Of a DNA stretch of 64,000 nucleotides, positions 34,648 to 43,600 are shown one piece after another (within the stretch, counting starts at the first letter, position 1; every line of letters begins with the position of its first letter). Under the pieces are notes generated by a model. That model was not told where the DNA came from and made no database searches. It saw only the letters and a program-made list of their open reading frames with translations. The position numbers and the translations under genes are program-made. Location: positions 62,001 to 126,000 of the forward strand of contig JBBKWF010000002.1 in the NCBI GenBank assembly GCA_037968815.1, written 5' to 3'. This stretch comes from Pseudopedobacter sp037968815. GTDB taxonomy: Bacteria; Bacteroidota; Bacteroidia; Sphingobacteriales; Sphingobacteriaceae.

Positions 34648-35790
34648 TTAATTAGCTTCACTCCAAACTACTCGTTTAATATAATCAACGTAGCTAATAA
34701 TTATCCTTACTACTTTATCTGAAACGTTAGGCATAGAGTAATCTGCAACTTTTCTAAAGTTCCTTTCTTCGCCTCGTTTTTGATACTGCAGTTGTACTAA
34801 AGCCTGCATAATACGCTCTTTGTTCATCCCAACCATCATCACTGAAGCTTCTTCCATTGCCTCTGGACGCTCGTGGGCATCACGTAAGTTTAAAGCTGGA
34901 AAGTTTAGCGTAGATGATTCTTCTGAAATTGTTCCGCTATCAGACAAAACTGCGAAAGAATGGAGTTGTAAAGCATTGTAATCATTAAAGCCCATCGGTT
35001 TTAAAAACTGGATTTCCGGGCGCATTTCAATTTTTTTAGCTTCAATCATATTGCGAGTACGTGGGTGTGTACTTACAATAATTGGATAGCCGTATTTTTC
35101 TGCAATTAAATTCAGGCTTTCCATTAAGCCGTTGAAATTTTTTTCGCTACTAATGTTTTCTTCACGGTGTGATGAAACTACAAAATACTCATGCTTTTTC
35201 AACTTCAACCTCGTCAGTACGTCAGATTTTTCAATCTCCGGCATGTAATGGGTCAACACCTCAAACATTGGTGAGCCGGTTTTAATAATTCTGTCGGCAG
35301 GCAAGCCTTCCCTTAACAGATACTCTCTGGCTATATCACTGTAAGTCAAGTTTACATCCGATACATGATCTACAATTTTACGATTAGTTTCTTCTGGTAC
35401 ACGTTGATCAAAGCAACGGTTACCTGCTTCCATATGGAAAATTGGGATATGTCGTTTTTTTGCAGGAATAGCACACAAACAACTGTTGGTATCACCCAAA
35501 ACTAAAAATGCATCAGGATTTTCAGACGCTAATAATGGATCTATCTTAATCAGGATTTGTCCAACTGTTTCTGTTGCAGTAACACCTGCCGCATTTAAGA
35601 AAAAATCGGGTTTGCGAATTTTTAAATCATCGAAAAAAATTTGATTTAACTCATAATCATAGTTTTGTCCAGTATGAACGATAACATGCTCAATCGCATC
35701 AGAAGCATCTAAAGCAGCCATTACTCTAGCCAAACGTATAATCTCTGGCCGGGTTCCCACCACCGTCATCACTTTTAATCTCAATTTCAT
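34648..35790 (-). CDS. fnlC: UDP-N-acetyl-L-talosamine/GlcNAc 2-epimerase (FnlC/CapG, WecB family)
   Basis: A 380-residue non-hydrolysing 2-epimerase. It shows VVGTRPEIIRLARV at the N-terminus, HTGQNYD, HMEAGNRCFDQRVPEETNR, SSHREENI, and LSDSGTISEESS. In the L-FucNAc pathway FnlC/CapG/WbjD inverts C2 of UDP-2-acetamido-L-talose type product to give UDP-L-FucNAc. It follows fnlB by 13 bp and precedes the WbuB-like transferase with no gap, as in fnlABC cassettes of other phyla. A plain WecB (UDP-ManNAc) role is less likely given the neighbours. Confidence 0.9.
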   Translation of the reverse strand: MKLRLKVMTVVGTRPEIIRLARVMAALDASDAIEHVIVHTGQNYDYELNQIFFDDLKIRKPDFFLNAAGVTATETVGQILIKIDPLLASENPDAFLVLGDTNSCLCAIPAKKRHIPIFHMEAGNRCFDQRVPEETNRKIVDHVSDVNLTYSDIAREYLLREGLPADRIIKTGSPMFEVLTHYMPEIEKSDVLTRLKLKKHEYFVVSSHREENISSEKNFNGLMESLNLIAEKYGYPIIVSTHPRTRNMIEAKKIEMRPEIQFLKPMGFNDYNALQLHSFAVLSDSGTISEESSTLNFPALNLRDAHERPEAMEEASVMMVGMNKERIMQALVQLQYQKRGEERNFRKVADYSMPNVSDKVVRIIISYVDYIKRVVWSEAN

Positions 35791-35803
35791 TTTATGTCTT
35801 TTT

Positions 35804-36925
35804 TTAAACTATTTCAAAGTAAGTATCCGCATCAGTCGAATCGTAAAACTCGTTTATCCAAAAATTAGTATATAACTCGTCATCGCCAATGTTCTTGATA
35901 TTATGGGTGTACCAAATTGGCATATCCACATAAGAAGGCTCATTTCCATCTAAATAAAAATCTAGAACTTCATCACTATCAATCTTTCTTAACTGAATTA
36001 AAGCTTTTCCTTTGATTACTGCAAACCGCTCAATTTTACGGGTATGATAATGGTTACCGCGAGTAATACCAGGAACTGTGGTAGAAAAAGAAACTTGGCC
36101 ACCTACGTTCAATCGTATAATCTCTACAAAAGCACCTCTATCATCCGTATGTTGGACCAATTTAACAGGGTTTTGTTTTTTTAAATCGATATAGCTTCTA
36201 AAAGTATTAAACAAGTTGAGTTCAAAAGATGAACTTAACGCAGGGATAATACCCTTTTCAAAATACTCGCTTTTATAGCTCTCCAAAATTTCTAGTATTT
36301 CGGAAACTTTGCATTCATTTGTGTGCGGAACATTAATTAAACTATTGGTACAGTTTGCTCTAATTTCATCAAGAATTGCTTTCACTAATTCTGCAACGTA
36401 AATTAATTTTACAGTACCATCAACCTCTATCTTTGGTTGTTCATTATGAGTGAGTTGGTGCGAGAAAGTTGCAATGAAAGAATTATAATAAGGATGACCA
36501 AACGGACCAAATACATTTGGAATAACTAAGCCCGTAAACTTTGCATTGTATTTATACGCCCAGTCAGTAAGCAACTCTCTTCCTTCTTTTTTACTTTTTC
36601 CGTAAGCGTTTTCTTTTTCTTCTTGCGAAGATGAGGAAAACAACACGTGTGCTTTACTTTGTGTAGCTTCTAAAGCTGTAATTAACTTTTTTACCAGTTG
36701 TAGATTTGTTTGGTAAATTACCTCTGCATCATTATGGCGGTTCATGGCTGCCAAATGCACAACTACATCGCATTGATTTACAAAAGCATTTAATTTTTCT
36801 TCCGAATCAAAGTACTTTTTTTTAAATTCAACTCGCTCAAACTCATCAGGAAATAAACCCAAGGTATTATATAAATGTTGCCCAACAAATCCTGCTTGTC
36901 CGGTTATTCCAACTTTAATCTTCAT
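35804..36925 (-). CDS. fnlB: Bifunctional UDP-sugar epimerase/reductase FnlB/CapF
   Basis: A 373-residue protein: an N-terminal short-chain dehydrogenase (GITGQAGFVGQHLY, VVHLAAMNRHND, SSQEEKENAYGKSKKE, IPNVFGPFGHPYYNSF) and a C-terminal cupin from about residue 255 (FVEIIRLNVGGQVSFSTTVPG, then NHYHTRKIERFAVIKG, whose histidines bind zinc). This two-domain build is specific to CapF/FnlB/WbjC, the second step to UDP-L-FucNAc. The cupin domain epimerises C3, the reductase domain reduces C4. It overlaps the cupin gene by 4 bp. Confidence 0.93.
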   Translation of the reverse strand: MKIKVGITGQAGFVGQHLYNTLGLFPDEFERVEFKKKYFDSEEKLNAFVNQCDVVVHLAAMNRHNDAEVIYQTNLQLVKKLITALEATQSKAHVLFSSSSQEEKENAYGKSKKEGRELLTDWAYKYNAKFTGLVIPNVFGPFGHPYYNSFIATFSHQLTHNEQPKIEVDGTVKLIYVAELVKAILDEIRANCTNSLINVPHTNECKVSEILEILESYKSEYFEKGIIPALSSSFELNLFNTFRSYIDLKKQNPVKLVQHTDDRGAFVEIIRLNVGGQVSFSTTVPGITRGNHYHTRKIERFAVIKGKALIQLRKIDSDEVLDFYLDGNEPSYVDMPIWYTHNIKNIGDDELYTNFWINEFYDSTDADTYFEIV

Positions 36926-37356
36926 TTATTTATCTCAATAAAATAATCTGACGGGAACAGGTAATCATCTTTTACAATTTCTTCAATACTGCTGTCAGCA
37001 AATAACAATACTGTAGAGTTTGGTTCTGTTGCCCTTAGGCTACTTGCAAAACCCTTTGGTATGTGCAAAACGGTGTTAAACCCTGATGATATTTCAAAAA
37101 CGAACTGTGGTAAATATTTATCTGGTGTAACCCAGTCATCAATTTTAACTAGCCTAATTTCAAATGTACCCTGTGTAACGTGAATCCATCTTTGCTCTAT
37201 CTTATGCCCCCTCCATGCCCTAACTATTTTTGTAGTTGGATGTGATATTTTGTAGAAGCGCTTTACTTCTGCCATATCAAAGTCGTTGATAAAACCAAGG
37301 GTTCCTCTTTCATCTATATGACTTCCGCCTTGTATTATGTTGGGTTCTACGCTCAC
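36922..37356 (-). CDS. Cupin-fold sugar epimerase-like protein (RmlC/WxcM-like)
   Basis: A 144-residue single-domain cupin. HIDERGTLGFINDFDM, RAWRGHKIEQRWIHVTQG and VLHIPKGFASSLRA are the usual strands of dTDP-sugar 3,5-epimerase or WxcM-like 3,4-ketoisomerases. The start is a GTG sharing one base with the fnlA stop codon. In Bacteroidetes a gene of this kind is commonly placed between CapE and CapF homologues; its reaction there is not established, as CapF already has its own cupin. It overlaps fnlB by 4 bp. Confidence 0.78.
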   Translation of the reverse strand: MSVEPNIIQGGSHIDERGTLGFINDFDMAEVKRFYKISHPTTKIVRAWRGHKIEQRWIHVTQGTFEIRLVKIDDWVTPDKYLPQFVFEISSGFNTVLHIPKGFASSLRATEPNSTVLLFADSSIEEIVKDDYLFPSDYFIEINK

Positions 37357-38393
37357 TATCCTGGATACTGTACTGCTGTTAAATCGCCAAAAACCTCTTT
37401 CTTAATTAACGGAAGCGAAGAAAGCAATTTTTTCATCCCCTCTACACCTTGCTGTTGCGTATTATGCGAGTGATAATCTTCAATACTAGCTAAATCAGTT
37501 TCCCCTTCAGAAAAGTACTGAGCATAATTTAAGTCGCGATTATCCGCCGGAATTCTATAAAACTCACCCATATCTTCCGCTTTTACCATTTCCTCTCTAG
37601 TACACAAGGTTTCGTACAGTTTTTCCCCGTGACGGGTTCCAATAACCTTGACTTCGTTATCTGCATTGCAAAGCTCTTTTAAAGCCTGCGCTAAATCTCC
37701 AATAGTCCCTGCTGGTGCTTTATTTACAAAAAGATCTCCCGAGTTTCCGTTCTCAAAAGCAAAAAGCACTAGATCCACAGCATCCTCTAAGGACATCAAA
37801 AATCTTGTCATTTTAGGGTCTGTGATGGTCAGGCTTTGTCCGGATTGAATCTGTTTCAAAAACAAAGGAATTACAGAGCCTCTAGACGCCATTACATTTC
37901 CGTATCTGGTTAAGCAAACGGTTGTTTCTGTGGAGTTTCTAGATGCAGCGATGGCTACTTTTTCCATCAAGGCTTTAGAAATTCCCATTGCGTTGATTGG
38001 ATATGCAGCTTTATCAGTGCTTAAACAGATCATTTTTTTGACTTTGTTCGCCATTGCGGAGTCAATCACGTTTTGCGTACCGAAAACATTGGTTTTTGTA
38101 GCCTCTATAGGGAAAAATTCACAAGAAGGAACTTGTTTCAAGGCCGCGGCATGAAAAACATAATCAACCCCTTGCATTGCTCGGTTCACGCTGTTATAGT
38201 CACGAACATCGCCAATATAAAACTTTAGCTTATCGTTCTTTAAGGTATTCCGCATATCATCCTGTTTCTTCTCGTCACGAGAAAAAATACGAATTTCTTT
38301 AAAATGATCTGTATCTAAAAAACGGTTTAATACAGCCGAGCCGAAAGATCCGGTACCGCCTGTTATCAATAGTGTTTTATTTTTGATTAACAT
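37356..38393 (-). CDS. fnlA: UDP-GlcNAc 4,6-dehydratase/5-epimerase FnlA/CapE
   Basis: A 345-residue soluble short-chain dehydrogenase with TGGTGSFGSAVLNRF at residues 11-25, AAALKQVPSCEFFP, STDKAAYPINAMGISKALMEK (Met in place of the catalytic Tyr, Lys kept) and LTRYGNVMASRGSVIPLF. This is the FnlA/CapE/WbjB family that makes the UDP-4-keto-6-deoxy-L-talo-type sugar from UDP-GlcNAc, first step to L-FucNAc. It sits 15 bp after the wbuZ-like gene, giving the order wbuX-wbuY-wbuZ-fnlA-(cupin)-fnlB-fnlC-wbuB. Confidence 0.93.
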   Translation of the reverse strand: MLIKNKTLLITGGTGSFGSAVLNRFLDTDHFKEIRIFSRDEKKQDDMRNTLKNDKLKFYIGDVRDYNSVNRAMQGVDYVFHAAALKQVPSCEFFPIEATKTNVFGTQNVIDSAMANKVKKMICLSTDKAAYPINAMGISKALMEKVAIAASRNSTETTVCLTRYGNVMASRGSVIPLFLKQIQSGQSLTITDPKMTRFLMSLEDAVDLVLFAFENGNSGDLFVNKAPAGTIGDLAQALKELCNADNEVKVIGTRHGEKLYETLCTREEMVKAEDMGEFYRIPADNRDLNYAQYFSEGETDLASIEDYHSHNTQQQGVEGMKKLLSSLPLIKKEVFGDLTAVQYPG

Positions 38394-38408
38394 GTTTTAA
38401 AATTATAA

Positions 38409-39185
38409 TTAACCTTGATGGTTTTTATATATTAATTCATCTTTTTCTGATCTTTTAGGGTAGTTAATAAGCACAGCCTTATAAACACCTTTAAAGACAA
38501 AGAGACTCCCGGCGGCCACGCCAATTACTCCATGCTTATTAATTACTCTTCCGATATCTTCTAAAGTTCCGGCTCCTCCTAAAACAGTGATGGGTAAAGA
38601 TGTGTTTTCTCTAACCTTGTCAATTAAGTTCATATCGTAACCCTTCATTACACCATCTTGGTCAATCGAATTAACAACTATTTCGCCGGCACCAAGCTTC
38701 TCTACCTCTTGAATAAATTTCAAAGGGTTAATCCCGGTTCCCTTTTTACCGTTGTGGGTATACACTTCATAACCGCCAAATAGCTTCTTTTTTACATCCA
38801 AAACTACAATTACACTTTGGTTACCAACCCGGTTTGCAATTTCAGCAATAAGCTCTCTATTTTGGATAATTGAACTGCTCATAGCAATCTTCTCAATACC
38901 TAATCCAAATATTCTTTGGGCTTGTTCTACAGTTTTAACGCCTCCACCATAACATAAGGGCATTCTGGATTGATTAGCTAATTTTTCAATAAGTGCATAA
39001 TTAGGTTCTTTATTTAAAACCGTTGCATCAATATCAAAAACAGCTAGCTCATCAACTTCTTTCTCGTTAAAAATCTTTACAGCATTAATAGGGTCGCCTA
39101 CATATTTTGCATTTTTAAAATTCACGGTCTTTACCAAACCGCCATCATGCACTAAAAGGCTGGGTATAATTCTTGGTCGTAACAT
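38409..39185 (-). CDS. wbuZ: HisF-like ammonia-channel subunit WbuZ/HisF2 of the sugar amidotransferase
   Basis: A 258-residue (beta/alpha)8 barrel like the imidazole-glycerol-phosphate synthase subunit HisF: PRIIPSLLVHDGGLVKTVNF, LAVFDIDAT, CYGGGVKTVEQA, NSIDQDGVMKGYD, LGGAGTLEDI, GVAAGSLFVF. By eye, the catalytic Asp of the HisF CLDV motif is Leu here (SLLV), while the later Asp in VVLDVK remains. So it probably no longer cyclises PRFAR and serves as ammonia conduit for the neighbouring PP-loop enzyme. It shares one base with wbuY. Not histidine biosynthesis, as no other his genes are here. Confidence 0.88.
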   Translation of the reverse strand: MLRPRIIPSLLVHDGGLVKTVNFKNAKYVGDPINAVKIFNEKEVDELAVFDIDATVLNKEPNYALIEKLANQSRMPLCYGGGVKTVEQAQRIFGLGIEKIAMSSSIIQNRELIAEIANRVGNQSVIVVLDVKKKLFGGYEVYTHNGKKGTGINPLKFIQEVEKLGAGEIVVNSIDQDGVMKGYDMNLIDKVRENTSLPITVLGGAGTLEDIGRVINKHGVIGVAAGSLFVFKGVYKAVLINYPKRSEKDELIYKNHQG

Positions 39186-39799
39186 TAGATTTTCGCAAAG
39201 TTGTGTAACAATGTTTCTCCGTACAAATGGCTTTTTTCTGGGTGAAACTGAATACCGTAGATATTTTTGTGATTTACAGCTGATGTAAATTTAACCCCAT
39301 AGTCAGATTCAGCAATACTATCTTCTTTTTGATTACACGAAAAATAGAAACTATGCAAAAAGTAAAAAATAGCATCGTTCTCAAGTCCCTTAAACAACGG
39401 ATGACCATCTCTTGGCTTAACATCATTCCACCCCATGTGTGGTAATTTTGTAATATGCTTTATGCTTCTTTCATCAAATTTCCTCACATCAGCATTTATC
39501 CATCTCAACCCATCCATTTCACCCTCATCACTCCCATTTGCCATCATTTGCATACCAACGCAAATACCAATTACAGGTTTTTTTTCTCCAATTACCAATT
39601 GATCCAATCGTTCTCGCATACCTGAATTGTTAAGCTGTGTCATCGCGTAATCAAAAGACCCTACTCCTGGTAGCACTAACCTTTCAACACTCTCCAAATC
39701 CTTAACAGTCCTTGCAATCTTAGTAGGTATATTTAATCGCTTGTACACGTTCTGAAATGCAAAAATATTCCCTACACCGTAATCAATTATTGTTATCAT
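39185..39799 (-). CDS. wbuY: HisH-like glutamine amidotransferase WbuY/HisH2
   Basis: A 204-residue class I glutaminase. It has the HisH start IIDYGVGNIFAFQN, the nucleophile Cys80 in GICVGMQMM, and His186/Glu188 in QFHPEKS. It releases ammonia from glutamine, which would pass through the HisF-like barrel to the WbuX-type enzyme to form an acetamidino group. It overlaps wbuX by 4 bp and shares one base with wbuZ, so the three are translated together. Homologues act in O-antigen amidination in Pseudomonas and E. coli. Confidence 0.9.
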   Translation of the reverse strand: MITIIDYGVGNIFAFQNVYKRLNIPTKIARTVKDLESVERLVLPGVGSFDYAMTQLNNSGMRERLDQLVIGEKKPVIGICVGMQMMANGSDEGEMDGLRWINADVRKFDERSIKHITKLPHMGWNDVKPRDGHPLFKGLENDAIFYFLHSFYFSCNQKEDSIAESDYGVKFTSAVNHKNIYGIQFHPEKSHLYGETLLHNFAKI

Positions 39800-40944
39800 C
39801 TAAACAACCTTTTTTCAAGACCGAGCCTAGTCATAATCATAGAACCAGCTTTAATAATTCCTATTTTATTTTTATAATCTTTATACGTTTTATTTTCACC
39901 TTCAAAAATTGTTTGCAACTCCTGCTTTTTTAAATCCAATTTATCCGCAACATATTCAAATTCTTTTTCTAAAAAATCCACAGATAACTCCGGTTTCGAA
40001 ATACGTTCTAAGGCCTCATCTCTAGTCATCTGTCCAGTTAGAATTAAGCTCGAGAAATGTGCTCTTCTTTTCTCGAATCCAAACTTTTTTGGCAACCAAT
40101 AATCTTCGTAAAAACGGGTAAATCTAGACTCATGGTGCTTATGCTGAAAACTTTCCCAACCATACTTCTCATATAAAAACTTTTCTACATCTTTCTTTAT
40201 ATAGGGTACTAAGTTTAGTGGTTTATAAACCTTCATTCCCAAAACGTATCGGTAATAAATTTTATAACTTAGAATATCTACTAAAGGAAATGTTTTGAGT
40301 GGCCGTGTTCCAAACTTTGAATGAATATCTTTTACAAGTCTGGTGTCAATACCTGGAAATCCTCCCCATTCTTCAGGCTCCCTACAACATTCTGTCGAAT
40401 AATTCCCACCTGTTAAAACGTATTTTATTTTATTTTTTTTAGCGAACTTATAAAGACCAGAGAAAAAAGCATAATCTTGCGGTAAATCTTGATCCGCAAT
40501 CTGAGATTTAAGAAAAGAAACTTGAAGATCTTTCATCTCTTGCCAGTTGATAACATCTGTATATAAATCTAAATCTAACCCGTTAACTAATTTTTCAATA
40601 TTCCCAACAGCTTTGTCAGTATTCCAACCAGCATCAACATGGAAAATCAAGGGACGTAAGCCCATAATTTCTTTTGCTACATAAGCTGCATAAGAGCTGT
40701 CCAATCCTCCACTTAAACCAATGATACAATCAAAATCACGACCTTTTCCGTCTGCTTTGATTTTTTCAGCTTCTCTCATTAACTCAGCGTAACCTTTTTC
40801 ATCGGTATGCCAATTAGGTAAAATGGCTTCTATATAATTTGTATAATAGTCACTTTCTCCCTTATCATTAAAAATGATATTAGGGTCAGAAGTATCCATT
40901 ATAGTTTTTGTGCAAATTTTATACGGCTTGTTATTTGTTGTCAT
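39796..40944 (-). CDS. wbuX: N-acetyl sugar amidotransferase WbuX/LfnA/WbpG family
   Basis: A 382-residue PP-loop ATP pyrophosphatase-type enzyme. The PP-loop SGGLDSS is at residues 78-84; other blocks are IFHVDAGWNT, YVLTGGNYSTECCREPEEW and FGTRPLKTFP. The family (N-acetyl sugar amidotransferase) converts an N-acetyl group to acetamidino with ammonia from HisH/HisF partners. WbpG does this on ManNAc3NAcA, and LfnA/WbuX on L-FucNAc. Being directly followed by hisH, hisF and fnlABC makes L-FucNAm the likely product. First gene after a 251-bp spacer. Confidence 0.92.
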   Translation of the reverse strand: MTTNNKPYKICTKTIMDTSDPNIIFNDKGESDYYTNYIEAILPNWHTDEKGYAELMREAEKIKADGKGRDFDCIIGLSGGLDSSYAAYVAKEIMGLRPLIFHVDAGWNTDKAVGNIEKLVNGLDLDLYTDVINWQEMKDLQVSFLKSQIADQDLPQDYAFFSGLYKFAKKNKIKYVLTGGNYSTECCREPEEWGGFPGIDTRLVKDIHSKFGTRPLKTFPLVDILSYKIYYRYVLGMKVYKPLNLVPYIKKDVEKFLYEKYGWESFQHKHHESRFTRFYEDYWLPKKFGFEKRRAHFSSLILTGQMTRDEALERISKPELSVDFLEKEFEYVADKLDLKKQELQTIFEGENKTYKDYKNKIGIIKAGSMIMTRLGLEKRLFR

Positions 40945-41195
40945 TCTAACGATTTGAAGATGTAAACATACGAAAAAGATAAACTACCATTTAATGGATT
41001 AAAATTAGTTAACTCAGAAATAGCTTTATAAAAGTGGCGCGACTAGGTTTCGAGAACTTTTATAAAAGTATTTGAAGTAAATATCCAACTGTTTTATTAA
41101 AAGCTTGATATTAGAAATTTTGGAATTATAAGTTTTCCAGTATACTCCAGTAAATAATTTCAATAAAAATCATCACTTCAAAAGAGTTTTCTATT
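40945..41195. other. 251-bp spacer inside the polysaccharide locus
   Basis: AT-rich and without a reading frame of note. It contains the inverted repeat at 41025-41066 and separates the Wzx/Wzy/GT block from the amidotransferase-fnl block, so a new transcription start for wbuX is possible; I see no convincing TAnnTTTG element on the minus strand. Confidence 0.6.
41025..41066 (-). repeat. Inverted repeat, possible weak terminator
   Basis: TTTATAAAAGT at 41025-41035 is matched by ACTTTTATAAA at 41056-41066 with a 20-nt loop. On the minus strand it lies about 130 bp after the GT4 stop, but no T-run follows. It may reduce read-through into wbuX. Confidence 0.5.
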
Positions 41196-42419
41196 TTAAA
41201 CATTAACAATCAAATCCTTATATAAATCAATATACTCACTAAATCTATCAGTTTTATTAAAATGATTTTCTGCCTTTTTTCTACAAAGGTTATGATAAAC
41301 TTCTTTCTTTTTTAGTTTGACACAGTTTATTGCTAATACTAAAGCCTCAACATCTCTCTTTGGGACAACAAACCCAGTATCTTCAAATACAGCTTCAACA
41401 CTTCCTCCAGAATCAAAAGTAATGATTGGTGTCCCACAAGCTAAAGCTTCTATATTTGTAAGCCCTAAAGCTTCATCTAGCGTCGTATTAACAAAAACAT
41501 CCGCTGCAGAGTACATTCTTGCAAGTTCATAATCATCAACCGTTCTTTCTAGTCCTAGAATATTCTTAGGTAAAGATTGAATTTGTTTTTTGCTAAGCCC
41601 TATGAGGATAATTTTATCATTATTAGAAATTTTTGTAGAGAGCTCTATAAAGTATTTCAGTCCTTTTCTCTCGTCCCAAGGGTTAGCTACTCCAAGTATT
41701 AAAAACTTATCTTCAATATGAAATATTTTTTTTACATCATTATCCTTAAAAGAAAACTTCTCTAAATCAATTCCATTTTGAATAACCCTTATCCTTTTAG
41801 ATTTCAAAAAAGACTGTTTCACTTGCTCTCCCAGCCAATAAGATACGGGTACAATTGTTAGGTTATCAACCGAATTAAAAATTTTACTCTTATCTAAGTA
41901 GTTGTTATAAGAGTTATCAGCTATTAAGCTTGAAGGATACTCTTTTTTTTGCGGACAGGAAAAACACTTTTCTTTCCACTTTTCACAGCCAATCATATCG
42001 TAATATGTACAATGACCAGTAAAAGACCAGCAATCATGAAAAGTCCAAACCACTGGAATATTGATTTTAGCGAGGTAGTTAAAAAGAATTTCAATGTTTA
42101 TAAAATAACCATGTAGATGTTGCAGTTGAATTAAGTCTGGTTTAATACTCTCAATCTCTGAAATCAACTTTTCAGTTGCTCTTTTAGAAGCAAAACCGTG
42201 TCTATCAGCAACCCGAGTTAAGACTCCATGTACAATAAGGTCAAACCCATTCCCTATCTTTATTGTTTTAGATTTACTAGGTTTCGACTCCCTTCCATAT
42301 GCAATTACACTTTCCCAACCTTGTTCCAAAACTAATTCGCCTATTTGCTCAGCTATTCTACCAACAGAGCCAACGTTTAGTTCGCTACTTATCTGAAAAA
42401 TTTTATACCTTTTCAACAT
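41196..42419 (-). CDS. Glycosyltransferase GT4
   Basis: A 407-residue GT-B enzyme. Blocks: FQISSELNVGSVGRIAEQIGE, WTFHDCWSFTGHCTYYD, VIQNGIDLEKFS, LGVANPWDERKGLKYFIELS, and the donor-site DVFVNTTLDEALGLTNIEALACGTPIITFDSGGSVEAV with the GT4 EX7E-like pattern. The WTFHDCWSFTGHC region is typical of enzymes in colanic-acid or O-antigen loci. The ATG at 42419 is preferred to a TTG three codons earlier, which would overlap the preceding gene. The transferred sugar is unknown. Confidence 0.9.
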   Translation of the reverse strand: MLKRYKIFQISSELNVGSVGRIAEQIGELVLEQGWESVIAYGRESKPSKSKTIKIGNGFDLIVHGVLTRVADRHGFASKRATEKLISEIESIKPDLIQLQHLHGYFINIEILFNYLAKINIPVVWTFHDCWSFTGHCTYYDMIGCEKWKEKCFSCPQKKEYPSSLIADNSYNNYLDKSKIFNSVDNLTIVPVSYWLGEQVKQSFLKSKRIRVIQNGIDLEKFSFKDNDVKKIFHIEDKFLILGVANPWDERKGLKYFIELSTKISNNDKIILIGLSKKQIQSLPKNILGLERTVDDYELARMYSAADVFVNTTLDEALGLTNIEALACGTPIITFDSGGSVEAVFEDTGFVVPKRDVEALVLAINCVKLKKKEVYHNLCRKKAENHFNKTDRFSEYIDLYKDLIVNV

Positions 42420-42424
42420 TAATT

Positions 42425-43600
42425 TCAATTAAATATTTCCAGTGTTTTTTTTGCTATAACACCATAAGAAAGGTATTCAGCAGCAGCCCTACTTGCACCA
42501 GCTCTCATTTCACTTATTTCGTCTGGGTTTCCAGCTAGTCGATCAATAATTTTAACGAAAGTATCCACGTTTATTTCATCTACACTTAAATTTATAACAT
42601 TATTAGAATAGTTTAAATAAGTAGCATCTTGATTACCAGAATCACCTACAACTAATGGTAGGTGCATCCCGATACATTGTTGCCAAAGCACTGATTGACT
42701 CGCTGGGAAAACAGCTAAATCTGAAATCATCATATATTTCATCATTTCTATAGCATCACACCAACCTACAAACCTCGTTTCACTTTCTTTTGCTAACTCA
42801 TGTAGATATAGATCATATTCCTTTTCTTCTTGCGGAACTTCTCCTACTATTAAAAGTAATACTGACTTATTGCTCAATCGCTTTACAGACTCTATTAAAA
42901 CATCTGTTCTTTTCAACTTATTAAGCTTACCTCCTGTAAAAACAACAAACTTATCTTCCGGTATATTGAGTGTTTTTCTCAATTTATGCCTATTATATCC
43001 TTTCATAAGCTTTACTGAAAGATCGTAATCACAACCGAGAGGTAGTAGTTCAATTTCCGAATAGTTTACGCCATAGACCTCATGTAAAAACTTCGCCCCA
43101 TCAGGGACAATTGAATAAATTTTTTCAATATGCTTTTTATAGTAAAGAAAAAAACTTTTTCTAATCACACCATGTAATACCTTTAAGGAAATCCAATTTT
43201 TAGCCGAGTTACTATAATCACAATGATAGTCCATAATAAGTCGCACAGAAAAGTTTTTCTTTATATACCGAACTACTTCTGGTAAATTAAGGTGAATATC
43301 ATGTGCATATATTAAGTCTGGCTTTTCAGATGCAATAATCTCACTTATATCGTCATACCTCCTTAACTTATGCAATATATTTAGCGAATATCTTCGCCGA
43401 TAAATTACAATATCATTGTCAAGTTCTTTTGAGTTACCTAAACTTTTATCAAGTTTATCAGCATTATAATCAAACGGAGAATTGTAAGTTGATGTAACAA
43501 CAACAACCGAATGCCCCATTTTAATATAGTACTTTGCTAGAAGATTGTCTTGATAAGTTTGACCGATTCCATAAAAATCGCATAACATTAATATTTTCAT
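42425..43600 (-). CDS. Glycosyltransferase GT4
   Basis: A 391-residue GT4-type enzyme: MLCDFYGIGQTYQDNLLAKYYIKMGHSVVVVTS at the N-terminus (split here for reading), YAHDIHLNLPEV, LPLGCDYDLSV, FTGGKLNKLKRTDVLIESVKRL, and VGWCDAIEMMKYMMISDLAVFP-type donor domain elements. It is preceded by a 116-bp gap after wzy and ends 5 bp before the next GT start. It presumably adds one sugar of the repeat on the cytosolic face. Confidence 0.85.
   Translation of the reverse strand: MKILMLCDFYGIGQTYQDNLLAKYYIKMGHSVVVVTSTYNSPFDYNADKLDKSLGNSKELDNDIVIYRRRYSLNILHKLRRYDDISEIIASEKPDLIYAHDIHLNLPEVVRYIKKNFSVRLIMDYHCDYSNSAKNWISLKVLHGVIRKSFFLYYKKHIEKIYSIVPDGAKFLHEVYGVNYSEIELLPLGCDYDLSVKLMKGYNRHKLRKTLNIPEDKFVVFTGGKLNKLKRTDVLIESVKRLSNKSVLLLIVGEVPQEEKEYDLYLHELAKESETRFVGWCDAIEMMKYMMISDLAVFPASQSVLWQQCIGMHLPLVVGDSGNQDATYLNYSNNVINLSVDEINVDTFVKIIDRLAGNPDEISEMRAGASRAAAEYLSYGVIAKKTLEIFN

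Noticed and set aside
38409..39799. hisF and hisH as histidine biosynthesis genes
   Set aside because: No other his genes are present, the barrel lacks a catalytic aspartate, and both overlap a sugar amidotransferase gene in a polysaccharide locus.
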